DNA of 17,519 bases from NCBI GenBank assembly GCA_964460985.1, contig CAYWQX010000043.1, forward strand, positions 1-17,519, given 5' to 3'. This DNA comes from CAZABG01 sp964460985. GTDB lineage: Bacteria; Chlamydiota; Chlamydiia; Chlamydiales; Parachlamydiaceae. The notes under the pieces were generated by a model, which did not search any database, was not told where the DNA came from, and worked only from the letters and a program-made list of their open reading frames with translations. The position numbers and the translations under genes are program-made. Every line of letters begins with the position of its first letter. Positions within the stretch are counted from its first letter, which is position 1. Positions 8,108-16,716 of the stretch are shown piece by piece.

Positions 8108-10555
8108 TCATCCAGTTAAGCGCCTCGTCGGTCTCCATCATCCACATCTTAGGCATACGCTTTTTCTGGCGCCAGATACCTTGTTGGTGGCGAGTGAGGT
8201 GTTGGATTTGATCTTCTGTGTCAATGATCTCGGGTCTAATAAAGATCATTAAATTACGTTTGGTGTCGATATTCTTGACCGAGCTAAAACCGGCTCCAAT
8301 AAAGGGAGCAGCCCCGATGCAAGGGACTTGCTGGCGATCGCGCTCATGAGTGTCGTTCAACATACCGCTGATAATGAGGAAGTACTTGTTAGGTACATGA
8401 ACACGGGTAGTGGTTGTGTTTTTGCTGGTCGCAGGACCTGCAGGAATGTTGGCAAGACCTCCCCCCCCCCTGTATTGGTTTCAGGAAGAACGCGGCTTAC
8501 CTCTTGTTTGATCTCCAAAGTGACAATATCGGTGTTGCTTAAGAGGGGAGTTACCTTTAGCGTAGTCCCCACATCTCTAAACTCGAAGTTGTTCGTAACG
8601 ATATTCCCTTGGTCGTTTGAAATCGACTGGGTTTGGAATCGTTCGTTAGTTCCCACGAAAATCTCGGCCGGTACGTTGTCCTCGGTCAAGATTTTTGGGT
8701 TCATGACGATATTGATCTTCGATTTGGTATGAACGGCTCTCACAAGGGCGCCTAAGGTACCGAAGTTTTGTCCGTTGTGAGTGATGTTTTGACCGATAAT
8801 CCCTAAATTGTATCCATCCAAGTTACGAATTGTCGCAGCAGGGTTGTTGCCGCCGGGTGTGGTTAAATTCGCTGCAATGGCCGGATTGTTATTGAAAAGA
8901 GTTCCTGCGAAGGAGTTGGCGTTGTTGATGAACGCTTGCGCTCCTTTTAAGTGCGGCTCTTGGAATTCGGATGCAAAGTTTACGCCATATTCAAGGGAGT
9001 CATCAATCGTGGTCTCTAAAATCAGCATTTCTATAAAGACTTGACGAAGAGGGGTGTCGATTTCCTCGACCAATTCGCGAACTTTTAAAAGCGCATCAGC
9101 AGTTCCGGTAAAGACAAGAGAGTTGGACGCCTCGATCCATTGAATCGAATTGATGGCAGAAACAAGGTCTGCGTTAGAGGTTCCGGTTTTATCTAAACTC
9201 TCAGCGATTCTTCCGAGAGCGGTCACGATTTGATCGCCCTTTCTATATTTTAACTTTTGGATATAGAACTGAGTTCTTTGAATATGCCCTGCTGGAAGGG
9301 TGTTGGACCATGCAGATGACTGGCCAATAGCTCCCCCTTGAAAGCCGGGGCTTTGGAACTGTAAATTGGTTTCGTTTCCGATTCCGCCGGCGCCTCTGCC
9401 GCCAGGGCCTGCTCCTCCAGGGCCGCCAGGCCCTCCTTGGGTGCCAAGCGCTCCTGATTGCCCCGGCAATGTTCCAAAAGGGAATTGGCCTTCAGTACCG
9501 GCGGCTCCCGGTGCTCCCTGCTCAGGTGGCTGGGCTATTCCTGATTGGAACTTTAAACTTTCAGGAGAAAAAATACGGGTCGAACCGGTATTCACATCCA
9601 AGTTTCTTAAAACTGCAATCGAGCGTTCCACGAGGAAAGGGGTCGACACGATGAATATACTGTTTGAAGCAATGTGCGGCACCATTACGAGCGGTTTGCT
9701 TTCCGCAATCGGCTCCATGATTCGAGTGGCTAAGGGAATCAAAGAATCGATGAGAGCGTTCGTCACAGAGTACTGACCAATGATCAAACCTGATTGAGGG
9801 GAGTCCAAACCTCTTAAAAGCTGGCCTATTTTTTCCACATTGGATGAGATATCGGTTACCACAATATTACTGGTTTCCTGGATCTGCTCCACAATGGCTT
9901 GTTCTGAAACAAGAGGCTTGATCAAAGAGGCGGCTTTTTCTGTATCCAGCGAATTCAAACGAAACACTCTCGTAACAATTTCTGAATTAGCTGCAGGTGT
10001 TTGACCATCTGCCACTACCTGAGAGATACCGTTTACTTTGGAGTTACGGTGGATGATGATATTATTGCCTTGCTCAATGAGGGATAAATCTTTGATTCTT
10101 AAAACCTGCATCAAAGCGGCCATGACGTTTTCCATCGTGGCGGGCTCTTCGGATACGATCGTTACATTGAATTGAAGATCGGCATCTTCATATAAAAAGT
10201 TTTTACCGGAGACGCGGCTGATAAATCGGATGAATTCCGTAATGGCGACGTTATTGAAATTGATAAGGATCGTCCGGTTATTGCCTTCCCCTTCTACAAT
10301 ATCTTCGGGCTGTCCTGGCGGGGTGATTTTTTCTTCATCCTGCGCAATTTCATTGGAGTTGGGCTCTATTTCAAAGAGCTGGCTTTTGTGATGAAAGGAG
10401 AGGGAATTTTGATTTTGTCCTGCCGATTCGATTTCAGGATTCCATGAATCAAAATTATCCTCGCTATTTGCATCGTTTCCGTATCCATAGGCTCCAAAAA
10501 GAGTCATTGAAAGGAATCCGAGCTTGACGATCAGGCTTGCAGAAGGGTTTTTCAT
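8055..10555 (-). CDS. sctC: T3SS outer-membrane secretin SctC, frameshifted at a G10 run
   Basis: SctC forms the outer-membrane ring through which the needle and effectors pass. The frame opens at 10555 with a signal peptide (hydrophobic residues 8-24). N domains follow: a STN/N0-like fold around 93-170, an N1-type domain around 191-250, and further N modules around 257-320 and 425-500. The secretin beta-barrel domain starts near 504 (RQVFIEMLILETTI) and includes NPKILTEDNVPAEIFVG (619-635). After Thr695 the frame enters ten G and slips out, ending with 37 unrelated residues at 8357. In the +1 frame from 8459 the expected C-terminus resumes (VHVPNKYFLIISGML, then VPCIGAAPFIGAGF, then LMIFIRPEII) and ends at 8055. 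Restored length is about 833 residues. A Gly/Pro-rich insert lies at about 344-394. It follows pkn5 by 76 bases, the chlamydial cdsQ-pkn5-cdsC order. Confidence 0.95.
8461..8470 (-). repeat. G10 homopolymer (C10 on + strand) at the sctC frameshift
   Basis: Ten identical bases interrupt the reading frame of sctC exactly where the two secretin frames meet. A run of 11 or 8 would put both halves in one frame. Runs of this kind are prone both to sequencing miscounts and to polymerase slippage. Confidence 0.95.
9374..9526 (-). other. Gly/Pro-rich collagen-like segment inside sctC
   Basis: Codons 344-394 of sctC encode about 50 residues dominated by Gly, Pro, Ala and Gln, with short Gly-X-Y-like repeats (GGPGGPGGAGPGG). 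The stretch is visibly richer in G and C than its surroundings. It sits between two N-domain modules and is probably a flexible linker or an insert facing the periplasmic ring interior. It also creates proline-rich open frames on the other strand, which I regard as shadows. Confidence 0.7.
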
Positions 10556-10610
10556 CGTTGTCAGTTCTTTTTTAAAGATATTCTTATTTCAAACCGCTCA
10601 ATTTAATGCC

Positions 10611-10632
10611 ACCAAAAAATTTAAATTTTGGT
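10611..10632 (-). repeat. AT-rich inverted repeat between pkn5 and sctC
   Basis: A near-palindrome with arms CCAAAA and TTTTGG lies directly after the pkn5 stop, within the 76-base gap before sctC. It could form a weak hairpin affecting mRNA stability or read-through. No uridine run follows, so it is not a convincing terminator. Confidence 0.3.
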
Positions 10633-12101
10633 TATGGAAGAGAGACCTTGAAAAGGTAAGGATTACGCTCCTCAACATATTTTGGATCTCTCAATTTCAC
10701 CACACGCAGCATATCATCTAGACCTTTTATCGGAAGAGATAATTCTTTGAGCGTGTGAATAAAAATATTTTGAGACTTTAATATTTTGGAAGGTTGATTA
10801 GGGTAAATAGGATCGACACCTAGGGGTAGAGAGGGTTTTATTTCTTTGTCTCCACTTAAAATTTTCACATCGCCGAATGAGATCAAAGAAATTTCTTCTC
10901 TATTTTTTTCAACAATTGCCCCGAGGATTGGGGAGGAGAAGCTTTCATACAAATATTTATTGAGCGTCGGAATCATTTCGTTAAGAGCGATAATCTCTTG
11001 GCTTTTTAAAAAACCGTAAATAGAAAGGTAGTGTAAAAAAGAGGATGGATTTTTGTCGCTTGCCTCCAGAATGACAAGTCTCTTTTTATCTCCCGATTCG
11101 AAATAGCTCCACATGAGAGTGGGATAGGCAAAAGTTGGACTTAAAGCAACTTCAAACCGCTCTTTTTCTTCCTTTTGAAGAATTTTTTTAGCTTCGCTTA
11201 GCACAAGATTATACTGCTCTGAAAAGGATTCAAGAGGCTTTTTATCTTTTTCGATTTCAGCGGAGTGCAAGTAGATAAGAAGGTCTCCGATAAAGTCTAC
11301 AGCGTCGTGGTATCTCTCTTTAGGATCGGGATTGAGAGCCTTTGCCAAAATCGGCCTAATTCCTTTAGGCATTAGCGACAGGTGAACCTGCCCCTGGCTT
11401 AGCCTTCCTAGAATTAATTCGTAGGCGATGATTCCGAGAGAATAGATATCGGAGGGGTAGGAGACGTTTTCCGGATTTTCTCTTTGCTCTGGGCTGATAT
11501 AAATCGGTGTTCCGATGAAGCGTTTGGATGGCCCTTCCTGATTTTTTTTATGCATCAGCTCGGCGATGCCAAAATCGATCACTTTGACATGTCCTTCGGG
11601 AGTAATAAGGATATTTTCAGGTTTTAGATCGCGGTGGATCACATGGTGCGTGTGTAGGTGAACGAGGGCGTAGGCAATCTCTAAAATAATCTCAATCGAT
11701 CGTTTGATCGTAAGAGGAGACGATTCAAGAAGTTTTCGAAGCGAAATCCCTTCAATATATTCCATGGCGATATAAAGACCGCCTTCCCAAGTGCCCGATC
11801 CATAGAGTTTAATGATATTAGGGTGGTCGGCAAGCCTTATGATTTCAGCTTCATTTAAAAACCGCTTTTCAATTTCCTTGTTCGTCAAAAATTTAGGAGA
11901 GAGCACTTTGATGATCAACGGAGAGTCTATCTCCGGAGCTTTGGCCACATAGAGAAAGCTCATACCCCCTTTATCGAGCATTCTCTCGATTTTGTAGGGA
12001 CCTATTTCTTTTGGTACAGGAGGGGGGCTTTCATCAAGATTTTTTTCGTGAGAAGAAGGAGGGATTGTCTCCCTCTTATGAAAATTTTCTTCAGCGGGCA
12101 A
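10632..12101 (-). CDS. pkn5: Ser/Thr protein kinase Pkn5 (T3SS cluster kinase)
   Basis: A 489-residue Hanks-type kinase encoded inside the T3SS operon, as in Chlamydia (CT673). The kinase domain runs from about 35 to 280. Visible motifs are the Gly loop (LDKGGMSFLYVAK, 42-54), the ATP-anchoring Lys (IIK, K65), the helix-C Glu (E84), the catalytic loop HRDLKPEN (156-163), DFG (176-178) and GTPIYISPEQ (197-206). All catalytic residues are present, so activity is expected. The last 200 residues (about 285-489) form a further region with no family I recognise. There is no signal peptide or transmembrane helix, unlike PknB-type receptors, so it acts in the cytosol or is secreted. The start is TTG 12101, preceded by AAGGA about nine bases upstream and overlapping sctQ by 11 bases; the next ATG (codon 41) would cut the domain. 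Confidence 0.92.
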   Translation of the reverse strand: MPAEENFHKRETIPPSSHEKNLDESPPPVPKEIGPYKIERMLDKGGMSFLYVAKAPEIDSPLIIKVLSPKFLTNKEIEKRFLNEAEIIRLADHPNIIKLYGSGTWEGGLYIAMEYIEGISLRKLLESSPLTIKRSIEIILEIAYALVHLHTHHVIHRDLKPENILITPEGHVKVIDFGIAELMHKKNQEGPSKRFIGTPIYISPEQRENPENVSYPSDIYSLGIIAYELILGRLSQGQVHLSLMPKGIRPILAKALNPDPKERYHDAVDFIGDLLIYLHSAEIEKDKKPLESFSEQYNLVLSEAKKILQKEEKERFEVALSPTFAYPTLMWSYFESGDKKRLVILEASDKNPSSFLHYLSIYGFLKSQEIIALNEMIPTLNKYLYESFSSPILGAIVEKNREEISLISFGDVKILSGDKEIKPSLPLGVDPIYPNQPSKILKSQNIFIHTLKELSLPIKGLDDMLRVVKLRDPKYVEERNPYLFKVSLP

Positions 12102-12465
12102 TATCCAAAATCCTTACGCCTAAGGTCTCGCCTACTTTTAGAAGCTCGCCTTTTGCGACTAAATGGCCGTTTATCACAAGGTCTACGCCATCCTGGGGAT
12201 TAAACCCTAGATCGAGTACTTGACCCGGTTTCAACTCGCTGAGTTTTTGCACCGTGATTTTGAATTTTCCGATTTCGACAACAATATCCAGGGGAATCTC
12301 ATCGGCTTTAACCGGATTTTCCTGAGGTTTTGGTTGAACCGTTTTTCCGGCGGCTGCAGGCGCATGAGATCCCGCTTCATCTAACTCTTCATCCGTCTCA
12401 TCTTCGTCTAGGTACTCTTCGGTTTCGTCATCTAATTCTTCATCATGCACGGAATCTTTCGCCAT
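12091..12465 (-). other. Possible internal translation start giving SctQ-C
   Basis: Within sctQ an ATG at codon 277 (12465-12463) is preceded by GAGGA about ten bases upstream. A 124-residue product would contain the acidic linker and the final SpoA domain. Alternative translation yielding a C-terminal SctQ fragment is established for Yersinia YscQ, Salmonella SsaQ and Shigella Spa33. Whether it happens here is inference. Confidence 0.35.
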
Positions 12466-13293
12466 AGGGTTTCTGTCCTCGTAAAGAAAGGGATATTCTA
12501 AAATTTTAAGTTGGCCTTCTTTGATCTTGGCACGGAAAATGGGTTTGCCATGCAAGGTGAGAAGCACGCGTCCTTTGTTGTCGCCGGGAGAAAGCTGGCA
12601 GGAATCGAGTACGACATAATCTCCGGCTTCGAGTGATTTAAACTCTTCTCTTTTTAAAGAGACTCTTCCCGCCTCTAGATGAAGGGTGACAAAAGCTTCA
12701 TTCAAAATGCCGGGAGAGGCTTCTCTTTTTTGATATCTTTCTTTCCAGCTTTTTAACAGCTCTTGTGTAATCAGCAGCCTGACAGGAAAACCCTGTTCAT
12801 CCACTTTAAAATGGATTTCTTTCGTCAGCATATCCTCTTCAGGAAACTCTGCTTCCTCTGCAAATTGAGGGACTAAATTTTTATCGGGAAATGTTTTTTG
12901 AAAGGCGACTAAGGTCTCGGCGATTAAATAATCTTTAAAGGCCGCAAAAAGGTCTCTATCAATCGAAGAGTGAAGCTCTTGGGGAAGCTCTTTTCTAAGC
13001 AGAAGATTAACCGCTTCCTGAGGTAGTAAAAGAAAAGCTAACCCTTTTAAAGGAGCTATCTTGAAGGGGAGAAGATGGCTGTTTTCTGAAAAACCTTCTT
13101 TTAAAGAGGCAAAGTCGCGAGTATCAAGCGTCTCATCGGCAAGAGATATATTTTTAGAAAGCAAGACGGATAATTCTTTGGCAAGATGCTGGATGTTGAA
13201 TTCAGGGGGATGCCCAGCTAATGGCCCTTCGTGCAGAGTCAGCGCCTCTTTAGGAATTTTTCTTAACCAGCTATAGCTCGTTTCTGTACTCAT
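12091..13293 (-). CDS. sctQ: T3SS C-ring protein SctQ (CdsQ)
   Basis: SctQ builds the cytoplasmic sorting platform (C-ring) of the injectisome, where ATPase, stalk and substrates dock. This 400-residue protein has an N-terminal region (1-200) typical in length. A first SpoA-like domain lies at about 205-268 (GRVSLKREEFKSLEAGDYVVLD). A strongly acidic linker follows (about 280-308). The C-terminal SpoA domain (336-400) shows the surface-presentation signature (KLSELKPGQVLDLGF through INGHLVAKGELLKVGETLGVRI). The ATG overlaps the sctP stop in an ATGA arrangement, indicating translational coupling. An internal ATG at 12465 preceded by GAGGA may yield a separate C-terminal product, as known for several SctQ proteins. 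Confidence 0.93.
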   Translation of the reverse strand: MSTETSYSWLRKIPKEALTLHEGPLAGHPPEFNIQHLAKELSVLLSKNISLADETLDTRDFASLKEGFSENSHLLPFKIAPLKGLAFLLLPQEAVNLLLRKELPQELHSSIDRDLFAAFKDYLIAETLVAFQKTFPDKNLVPQFAEEAEFPEEDMLTKEIHFKVDEQGFPVRLLITQELLKSWKERYQKREASPGILNEAFVTLHLEAGRVSLKREEFKSLEAGDYVVLDSCQLSPGDNKGRVLLTLHGKPIFRAKIKEGQLKILEYPFLYEDRNPMAKDSVHDEELDDETEEYLDEDETDEELDEAGSHAPAAAGKTVQPKPQENPVKADEIPLDIVVEIGKFKITVQKLSELKPGQVLDLGFNPQDGVDLVINGHLVAKGELLKVGETLGVRILDIAR

Positions 13294-14174
13294 TCTCTTT
13301 CTTCGTTTTCATCTTTGCTTTGATGTTGGCCCGGCTCATCCTCCTGCGATCCTTTTTCTCCTCTCTCGCTTGATTTATCAAAGCGGGGGACTTCGATCGT
13401 AGTGGTCGCTGTAAACATATGTACCTGATAGCCCTTTCTTTCTAAAGCTAAGAGAAGCTGAGACTCACTTTTTTCAAGGAGCGCTTTGGCATCTTGAGTC
13501 AGGTTGTCTATCGTGATGTTTAATTCTTTCTTAGCTGTATCAGTTTCAGTGACTTTGATACCGACGTCTTTTAAAGGACCCTCTTTATTAAGGATGATAA
13601 CTATTTCAGTCTCACCTTTTTTCGATTCTAACTTGTATACCTGATCTACAATTTTATCAATGATTTCTTGGATCTGTGCTCTCGTGGGAGCTTGAGGCGC
13701 ACCTTTTGCTTCTATGGCGCTTATAGGAGAGTTGAAATCTTGTTGAAAGGCTTGAGGATTAATCTGGGCAATATCGGGCTCTTCCCTGATAAAAGCGGCC
13801 GGTTTTTGGCCTGGTTTTATCGGTTTATCAGCTAAATTAGCTTCAAGCCCTTCTTCGATAAGTGCCAGTTTTTTATCGAGATCTTCGGAGGAGTCTGAAC
13901 CTGACTCTTTATTTAAGTTAAAAACCGGGGTGTCCGAACCCCCACCTCCATTTTCCTCAAGAAGAGAGCTTAAGCCCTTACCCTCTTTTTTCTTCTTTCG
14001 AAGGAGCTCTTCGATCTCTTCCAGCTCGTCTTTCGGTTTTTTTTGCTCGTAGACAGCATAGACCTCTCTAAATTTTTCCGGTTTAGCATCTCCATCGGGA
14101 CGATCGGCCGAGTTTCTGTCGGTACTTCGTTTCGTTTCGATGCGCGAATGGATGGTGTTATCAGGGTTGACCAT
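13290..14174 (-). CDS. sctP: T3SS needle-length regulator SctP (CdsP)
   Basis: A 294-residue hydrophilic protein at the position of chlamydial CdsP (CT671), between sctO and sctQ. SctP/FliK proteins act as secreted molecular rulers that set needle length and switch the export gate to effectors. The sequence shows a long, low-complexity, charged N-terminal part (1-170, rich in Lys, Glu, Pro and Gln). A more structured C-terminal part follows (about 175-275), with alternating predicted strands and helices (ESKKGETEIVIILNKEGPL; LLLALERKGYQVHMF), as in the T3S4 domain, and then a polar tail. Identification rests on position, length and overall form; the primary sequence is weakly conserved. It overlaps sctO by 14 bases and sctQ by 4 bases. 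Confidence 0.82.
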   Translation of the reverse strand: MVNPDNTIHSRIETKRSTDRNSADRPDGDAKPEKFREVYAVYEQKKPKDELEEIEELLRKKKKEGKGLSSLLEENGGGGSDTPVFNLNKESGSDSSEDLDKKLALIEEGLEANLADKPIKPGQKPAAFIREEPDIAQINPQAFQQDFNSPISAIEAKGAPQAPTRAQIQEIIDKIVDQVYKLESKKGETEIVIILNKEGPLKDVGIKVTETDTAKKELNITIDNLTQDAKALLEKSESQLLLALERKGYQVHMFTATTTIEVPRFDKSSERGEKGSQEDEPGQHQSKDENEERE

Positions 14175-14670
14175 ATTTTTTCTTCTCCTTCTGCTTCATG
14201 GAGTAGATAACTGATCCCTGTTCGTTGAACTCGTTCTCTTCCTTTATTTCCAATTCGCGGTTTTGAACTTTAAACCAGTCTTTTTTATGTAACTCCATTT
14301 TATCCACCTCGATTCTTTTTCTTGCGAGCTCGTGGATAGCCATTTGTAAATTTTTTTCAGCTAGTACTACCTGTTCCTGCTGCTCTTTGACCTTTTTTTC
14401 TTCATTTTTCAAGTTTTCTTTAACGACCTTGATGTAGGCCTTCATCTGCTGGATTTTGTCGGTTGTAGTGCCTCTGTCAAGCTCGGCTCTCAGTTGGGTG
14501 AGTTTGTCTTGATGGTGTTGTTTGACTTTGTCCCGTTCAGCCTCTCTCTCTTTGAGCTTTTGCTGCTCTTTTTCGAGAATTTCCCTTTTCTGTTGGACAA
14601 CTTTTTCAGCCTCTTCAACCCTTTTTTTCTTAACTTCTAAAACTTGTTTTAGAGGATAGATGAGCGGCAT
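14161..14670 (-). CDS. sctO: T3SS stalk protein SctO (CdsO)
   Basis: A 169-residue, almost wholly helical and highly charged protein. Heptad-like Lys/Glu/Gln-rich stretches cover about residues 10-140 (KKRVEEAEKVVQQKREIL onward), fitting the two-helix antiparallel coiled coil of SctO/FliJ. SctO is the central stalk that sits inside the SctN hexamer and couples ATP hydrolysis to the export gate. Length matches chlamydial CT670. It starts 15 bases after sctN with an excellent GGAGGGG ribosome-binding site, and its end overlaps sctP. Confidence 0.9.
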   Translation of the reverse strand: MPLIYPLKQVLEVKKKRVEEAEKVVQQKREILEKEQQKLKEREAERDKVKQHHQDKLTQLRAELDRGTTTDKIQQMKAYIKVVKENLKNEEKKVKEQQEQVVLAEKNLQMAIHELARKRIEVDKMELHKKDWFKVQNRELEIKEENEFNEQGSVIYSMKQKEKKKYGQP

Positions 14671-14685
14671 CTTTTACCCCTCCAT

Positions 14686-15999
14686 CTATTTAAATAGCCC
14701 TTTAAGAAGCTGCATCGTCTCTTGATAGGTGCATTTCTCGTCAACCGCCTGTTTGAGGAATTTCTTGACTTTGTCAATATGGTCGATAGCGTAGTCGCCT
14801 TCTTTATCGGCGCCCCGTTTATACTCGCCGATTTTGATGAGAAGCTCGTTCTTCGCATAGTTAGCAAGGACAGATCTTCCTTTACCTACAAGCATGAGAT
14901 GCTCTTTGGGAACAATGGAGGGCATAACCCGGCTTGCGGAGGAGAGGATATCTATCGCAGGGTAGTGGAATTGCCTTGCAAGTTCGGCCGATAATATAAT
15001 GTGGCCGTCCAAAATAGATCGGACCTCATCCGCAACAGGCTCGTTCATATCATCGCCGGCAACTAGGATGGTGTAGAAAGCGGTGATGCTTCCTTTGTCG
15101 GAGTTTCCCGATCTTTCAAGGAGTTTCGGAAGGGTCGAGAATACAGAGGGTGTGTAACCGGCTCTAGCAGGAGGCTCTCCCGCCGCGAGTCCCACTTCTC
15201 GAAGGGCTCTTGCAAAACGGGTGATAGAGTCCATCATTAAAATAACGCTTTTCCCTTGGTCTCGGAAATACTCCGCAATCGCGGTTCCAACGTAGGCGGC
15301 ATTGAGACGAAGCTGGGAAGCTTGATCGGATGTGGAGATCACTAAGACCGATTTTTTTAAGCCCTCTTCCCCTAAATCTTTTTCGATAAAGTCCCGAAGC
15401 TCGCGCCCCCTCTCCCCAATAAGGCAAATCACGTTGACATCGGCCTGGGCGTATCTTGCGATCATTCCAAGCGTGGTTGATTTACCGCCGCCCGCAGCTG
15501 CGAAAATACCCACCCTTTGGCCTTTTCCGGTGGTAAGCATCCCATCGATCGCTCGTATTCCGGTTGAAATAGGTTCTAATATTCTTTCCCGTTTCAGAGG
15601 ATCGGGAGGGGAGTTTAAGACCGAGACTACTTCATGACAGTCTAGCGGCCCTTTTTCATCCACATCTAAAGGCTCTCCGAGGCCATTTAAAATACGCCCG
15701 ACAAGATTGGGGCCAACTTTAATATGCAAAGGCAAGTGGGTTGGAATAACTTCCGAGGAGGGGCCGACTCCCTTCATCTCCCCTAAGGGAGACAAAAAGA
15801 CTTCGTCCCGGGTAAAGCCGACCACTTCGCAACGAAGGGGGTCGCCTTCCCGTTTGACAAGGCACACCTCGCCAATCTTAACTTGAGGAACGATGGCTTT
15901 AATAAGCATCCCAACGATTTCGGTGATACGACCGTTAACCGTTGTAATCTCCATTTCATCCAAGCGTCCTAAGAGCTGGTTGAACTCAGAATCTTCCAT
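14686..15999 (-). CDS. sctN: T3SS ATPase SctN (CdsN)
   Basis: The hexameric ATPase that unloads chaperones and unfolds substrates at the base of the injectisome. The 437 residues have the expected order: N-terminal beta-barrel (1-90), RecA-like core and helical C-terminus. The Walker A loop is AAAGGGKSTT (167-176, K173). The catalytic GERGRE lies at 195-200, the Walker B segment ILMMDSITRFARALRE at about 253-268, and the family signature AAGEPPARAGYTPSVF at 272-287. The SctN/FliI-type C-terminal domain contacts SctO. Length is normal. The ribosome-binding sequence AAGG overlaps the stop of sctI nine bases upstream, so the two are coupled. Small overlapping open frames in this gene are shadows. 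Confidence 0.97.
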   Translation of the reverse strand: MEDSEFNQLLGRLDEMEITTVNGRITEIVGMLIKAIVPQVKIGEVCLVKREGDPLRCEVVGFTRDEVFLSPLGEMKGVGPSSEVIPTHLPLHIKVGPNLVGRILNGLGEPLDVDEKGPLDCHEVVSVLNSPPDPLKRERILEPISTGIRAIDGMLTTGKGQRVGIFAAAGGGKSTTLGMIARYAQADVNVICLIGERGRELRDFIEKDLGEEGLKKSVLVISTSDQASQLRLNAAYVGTAIAEYFRDQGKSVILMMDSITRFARALREVGLAAGEPPARAGYTPSVFSTLPKLLERSGNSDKGSITAFYTILVAGDDMNEPVADEVRSILDGHIILSAELARQFHYPAIDILSSASRVMPSIVPKEHLMLVGKGRSVLANYAKNELLIKIGEYKRGADKEGDYAIDHIDKVKKFLKQAVDEKCTYQETMQLLKGLFK

Positions 16000-16008
16000 C
16001 CACTTACC

Positions 16009-16686
16009 TTAAACTTGGACGTTCATAATCGTTTTAGTCGATTCAAGGGCTTTATTTAAAAGTGCTGTGAAAAATTCTATTTCTTGTGTCACATAACCTA
16101 CCTTAATCTGAATCGCCAGCATATTAGCTGGGGATATTTCAGTTTTATTAAGGTGCATGGAGTTCACATCCTGCGCAATTTTTTGCAGTTGGTACTGACC
16201 ATGCGTCAAAAAGCCGAGGAATCTTTCGATAGGATTCGTCGAGGTCGCCGGAGCTGCCGGAGTAATATACTCAGAACCTGTCCGGTTGAGCGCGATCTTG
16301 AGGTTTTCGTCGATGTGGGTGAGCTTGTTATTTAACAGCTGCTCGACCGATCCGCGAATTTCGACCCCAGGCTGTGAAAGCTTGGTTTTAACCTCTTCGA
16401 TTTGAGCAATCGCCTCATGCGTTTGCTTAATCAGCGTATCGGGAGAGGCTTTCGACACCCCTTCCACTTTGCGGTTTAATTCACGCACGTGTTCCATGAA
16501 GCTCGTGCGAGAAACTTCTTGTTGAGGGTTATGTGTGATGTCTTGGCGCATCAGAGCGTCAAACTGCTCTTTGTCAGGTTGCACTCTTTCGACGAACTCA
16601 GCTCCTTCTACAGGACCTTTGCCGCCCGATTTAGAAACTTTTGATACTTCCTCGATCTTGTCGAGGCTGTCTCTTGCGTCTGCCAT
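16009..16686 (-). CDS. sctI: T3SS inner-rod protein SctI (CT668-type)
   Basis: A 225-residue protein at the position of chlamydial CT668. The C-terminal 45 residues (ANMLAIQIKVGYVTQEIEF, then FTALLNKALESTKTIM) match the conserved hydrophobic helix of SctI/YscI inner-rod subunits, which connects the export gate to the needle. The long N-terminal part (1-170) is polar and mostly helical, much longer than in enterobacterial SctI but in keeping with the chlamydial protein. No signal peptide or membrane helix. The start has an AGGGGGG ribosome-binding site ten bases upstream that lies inside a predicted hairpin. The identification as SctI, rather than an unassigned cluster protein, is inferred from the C-terminal motif and gene order. 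Confidence 0.8.
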   Translation of the reverse strand: MADARDSLDKIEEVSKVSKSGGKGPVEGAEFVERVQPDKEQFDALMRQDITHNPQQEVSRTSFMEHVRELNRKVEGVSKASPDTLIKQTHEAIAQIEEVKTKLSQPGVEIRGSVEQLLNNKLTHIDENLKIALNRTGSEYITPAAPATSTNPIERFLGFLTHGQYQLQKIAQDVNSMHLNKTEISPANMLAIQIKVGYVTQEIEFFTALLNKALESTKTIMNVQV

Positions 16687-16694
16687 ATTTTGTG

Positions 16695-16715
16695 TACCCC
16701 CCTAAGGTGGGTGTA
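16695..16715 (-). promoter_or_regulatory. Hairpin covering the sctI ribosome-binding site
   Basis: In the minus-strand mRNA the run of six G that serves as Shine-Dalgarno for sctI (16702-16697) can pair with CCC of the upstream ACACCCACC. The stem has about six pairs plus one mismatch. Formation would hide the ribosome-binding site. This is a folding inference from the sequence. Confidence 0.35.
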
Positions 16716-16716
16716 T

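Noticed and set aside
7316..8252. Plus-strand frames of 87-118 residues opposite the lipoprotein and sctC end
   Set aside because: Overlap supported minus-strand genes and contain no recognisable motif.
8055..8363. Separate 102-residue gene on the minus strand beginning MLNDTHERD
   Set aside because: Its sequence is the conserved C-terminal part of the secretin and continues upstream in the same frame to the G10 run; it is the frameshifted end of sctC, not an independent gene.
9366..9776. 136-residue proline-rich plus-strand frame
   Set aside because: It is the antisense image of the Gly-rich segment of sctC; no ribosome-binding site or recognisable domain.
14649..14867. 72-residue minus-strand frame across the sctN-sctO junction
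   Set aside because: Out-of-frame reading of the end of sctN; Ser/Arg-rich composition and no homology seen.
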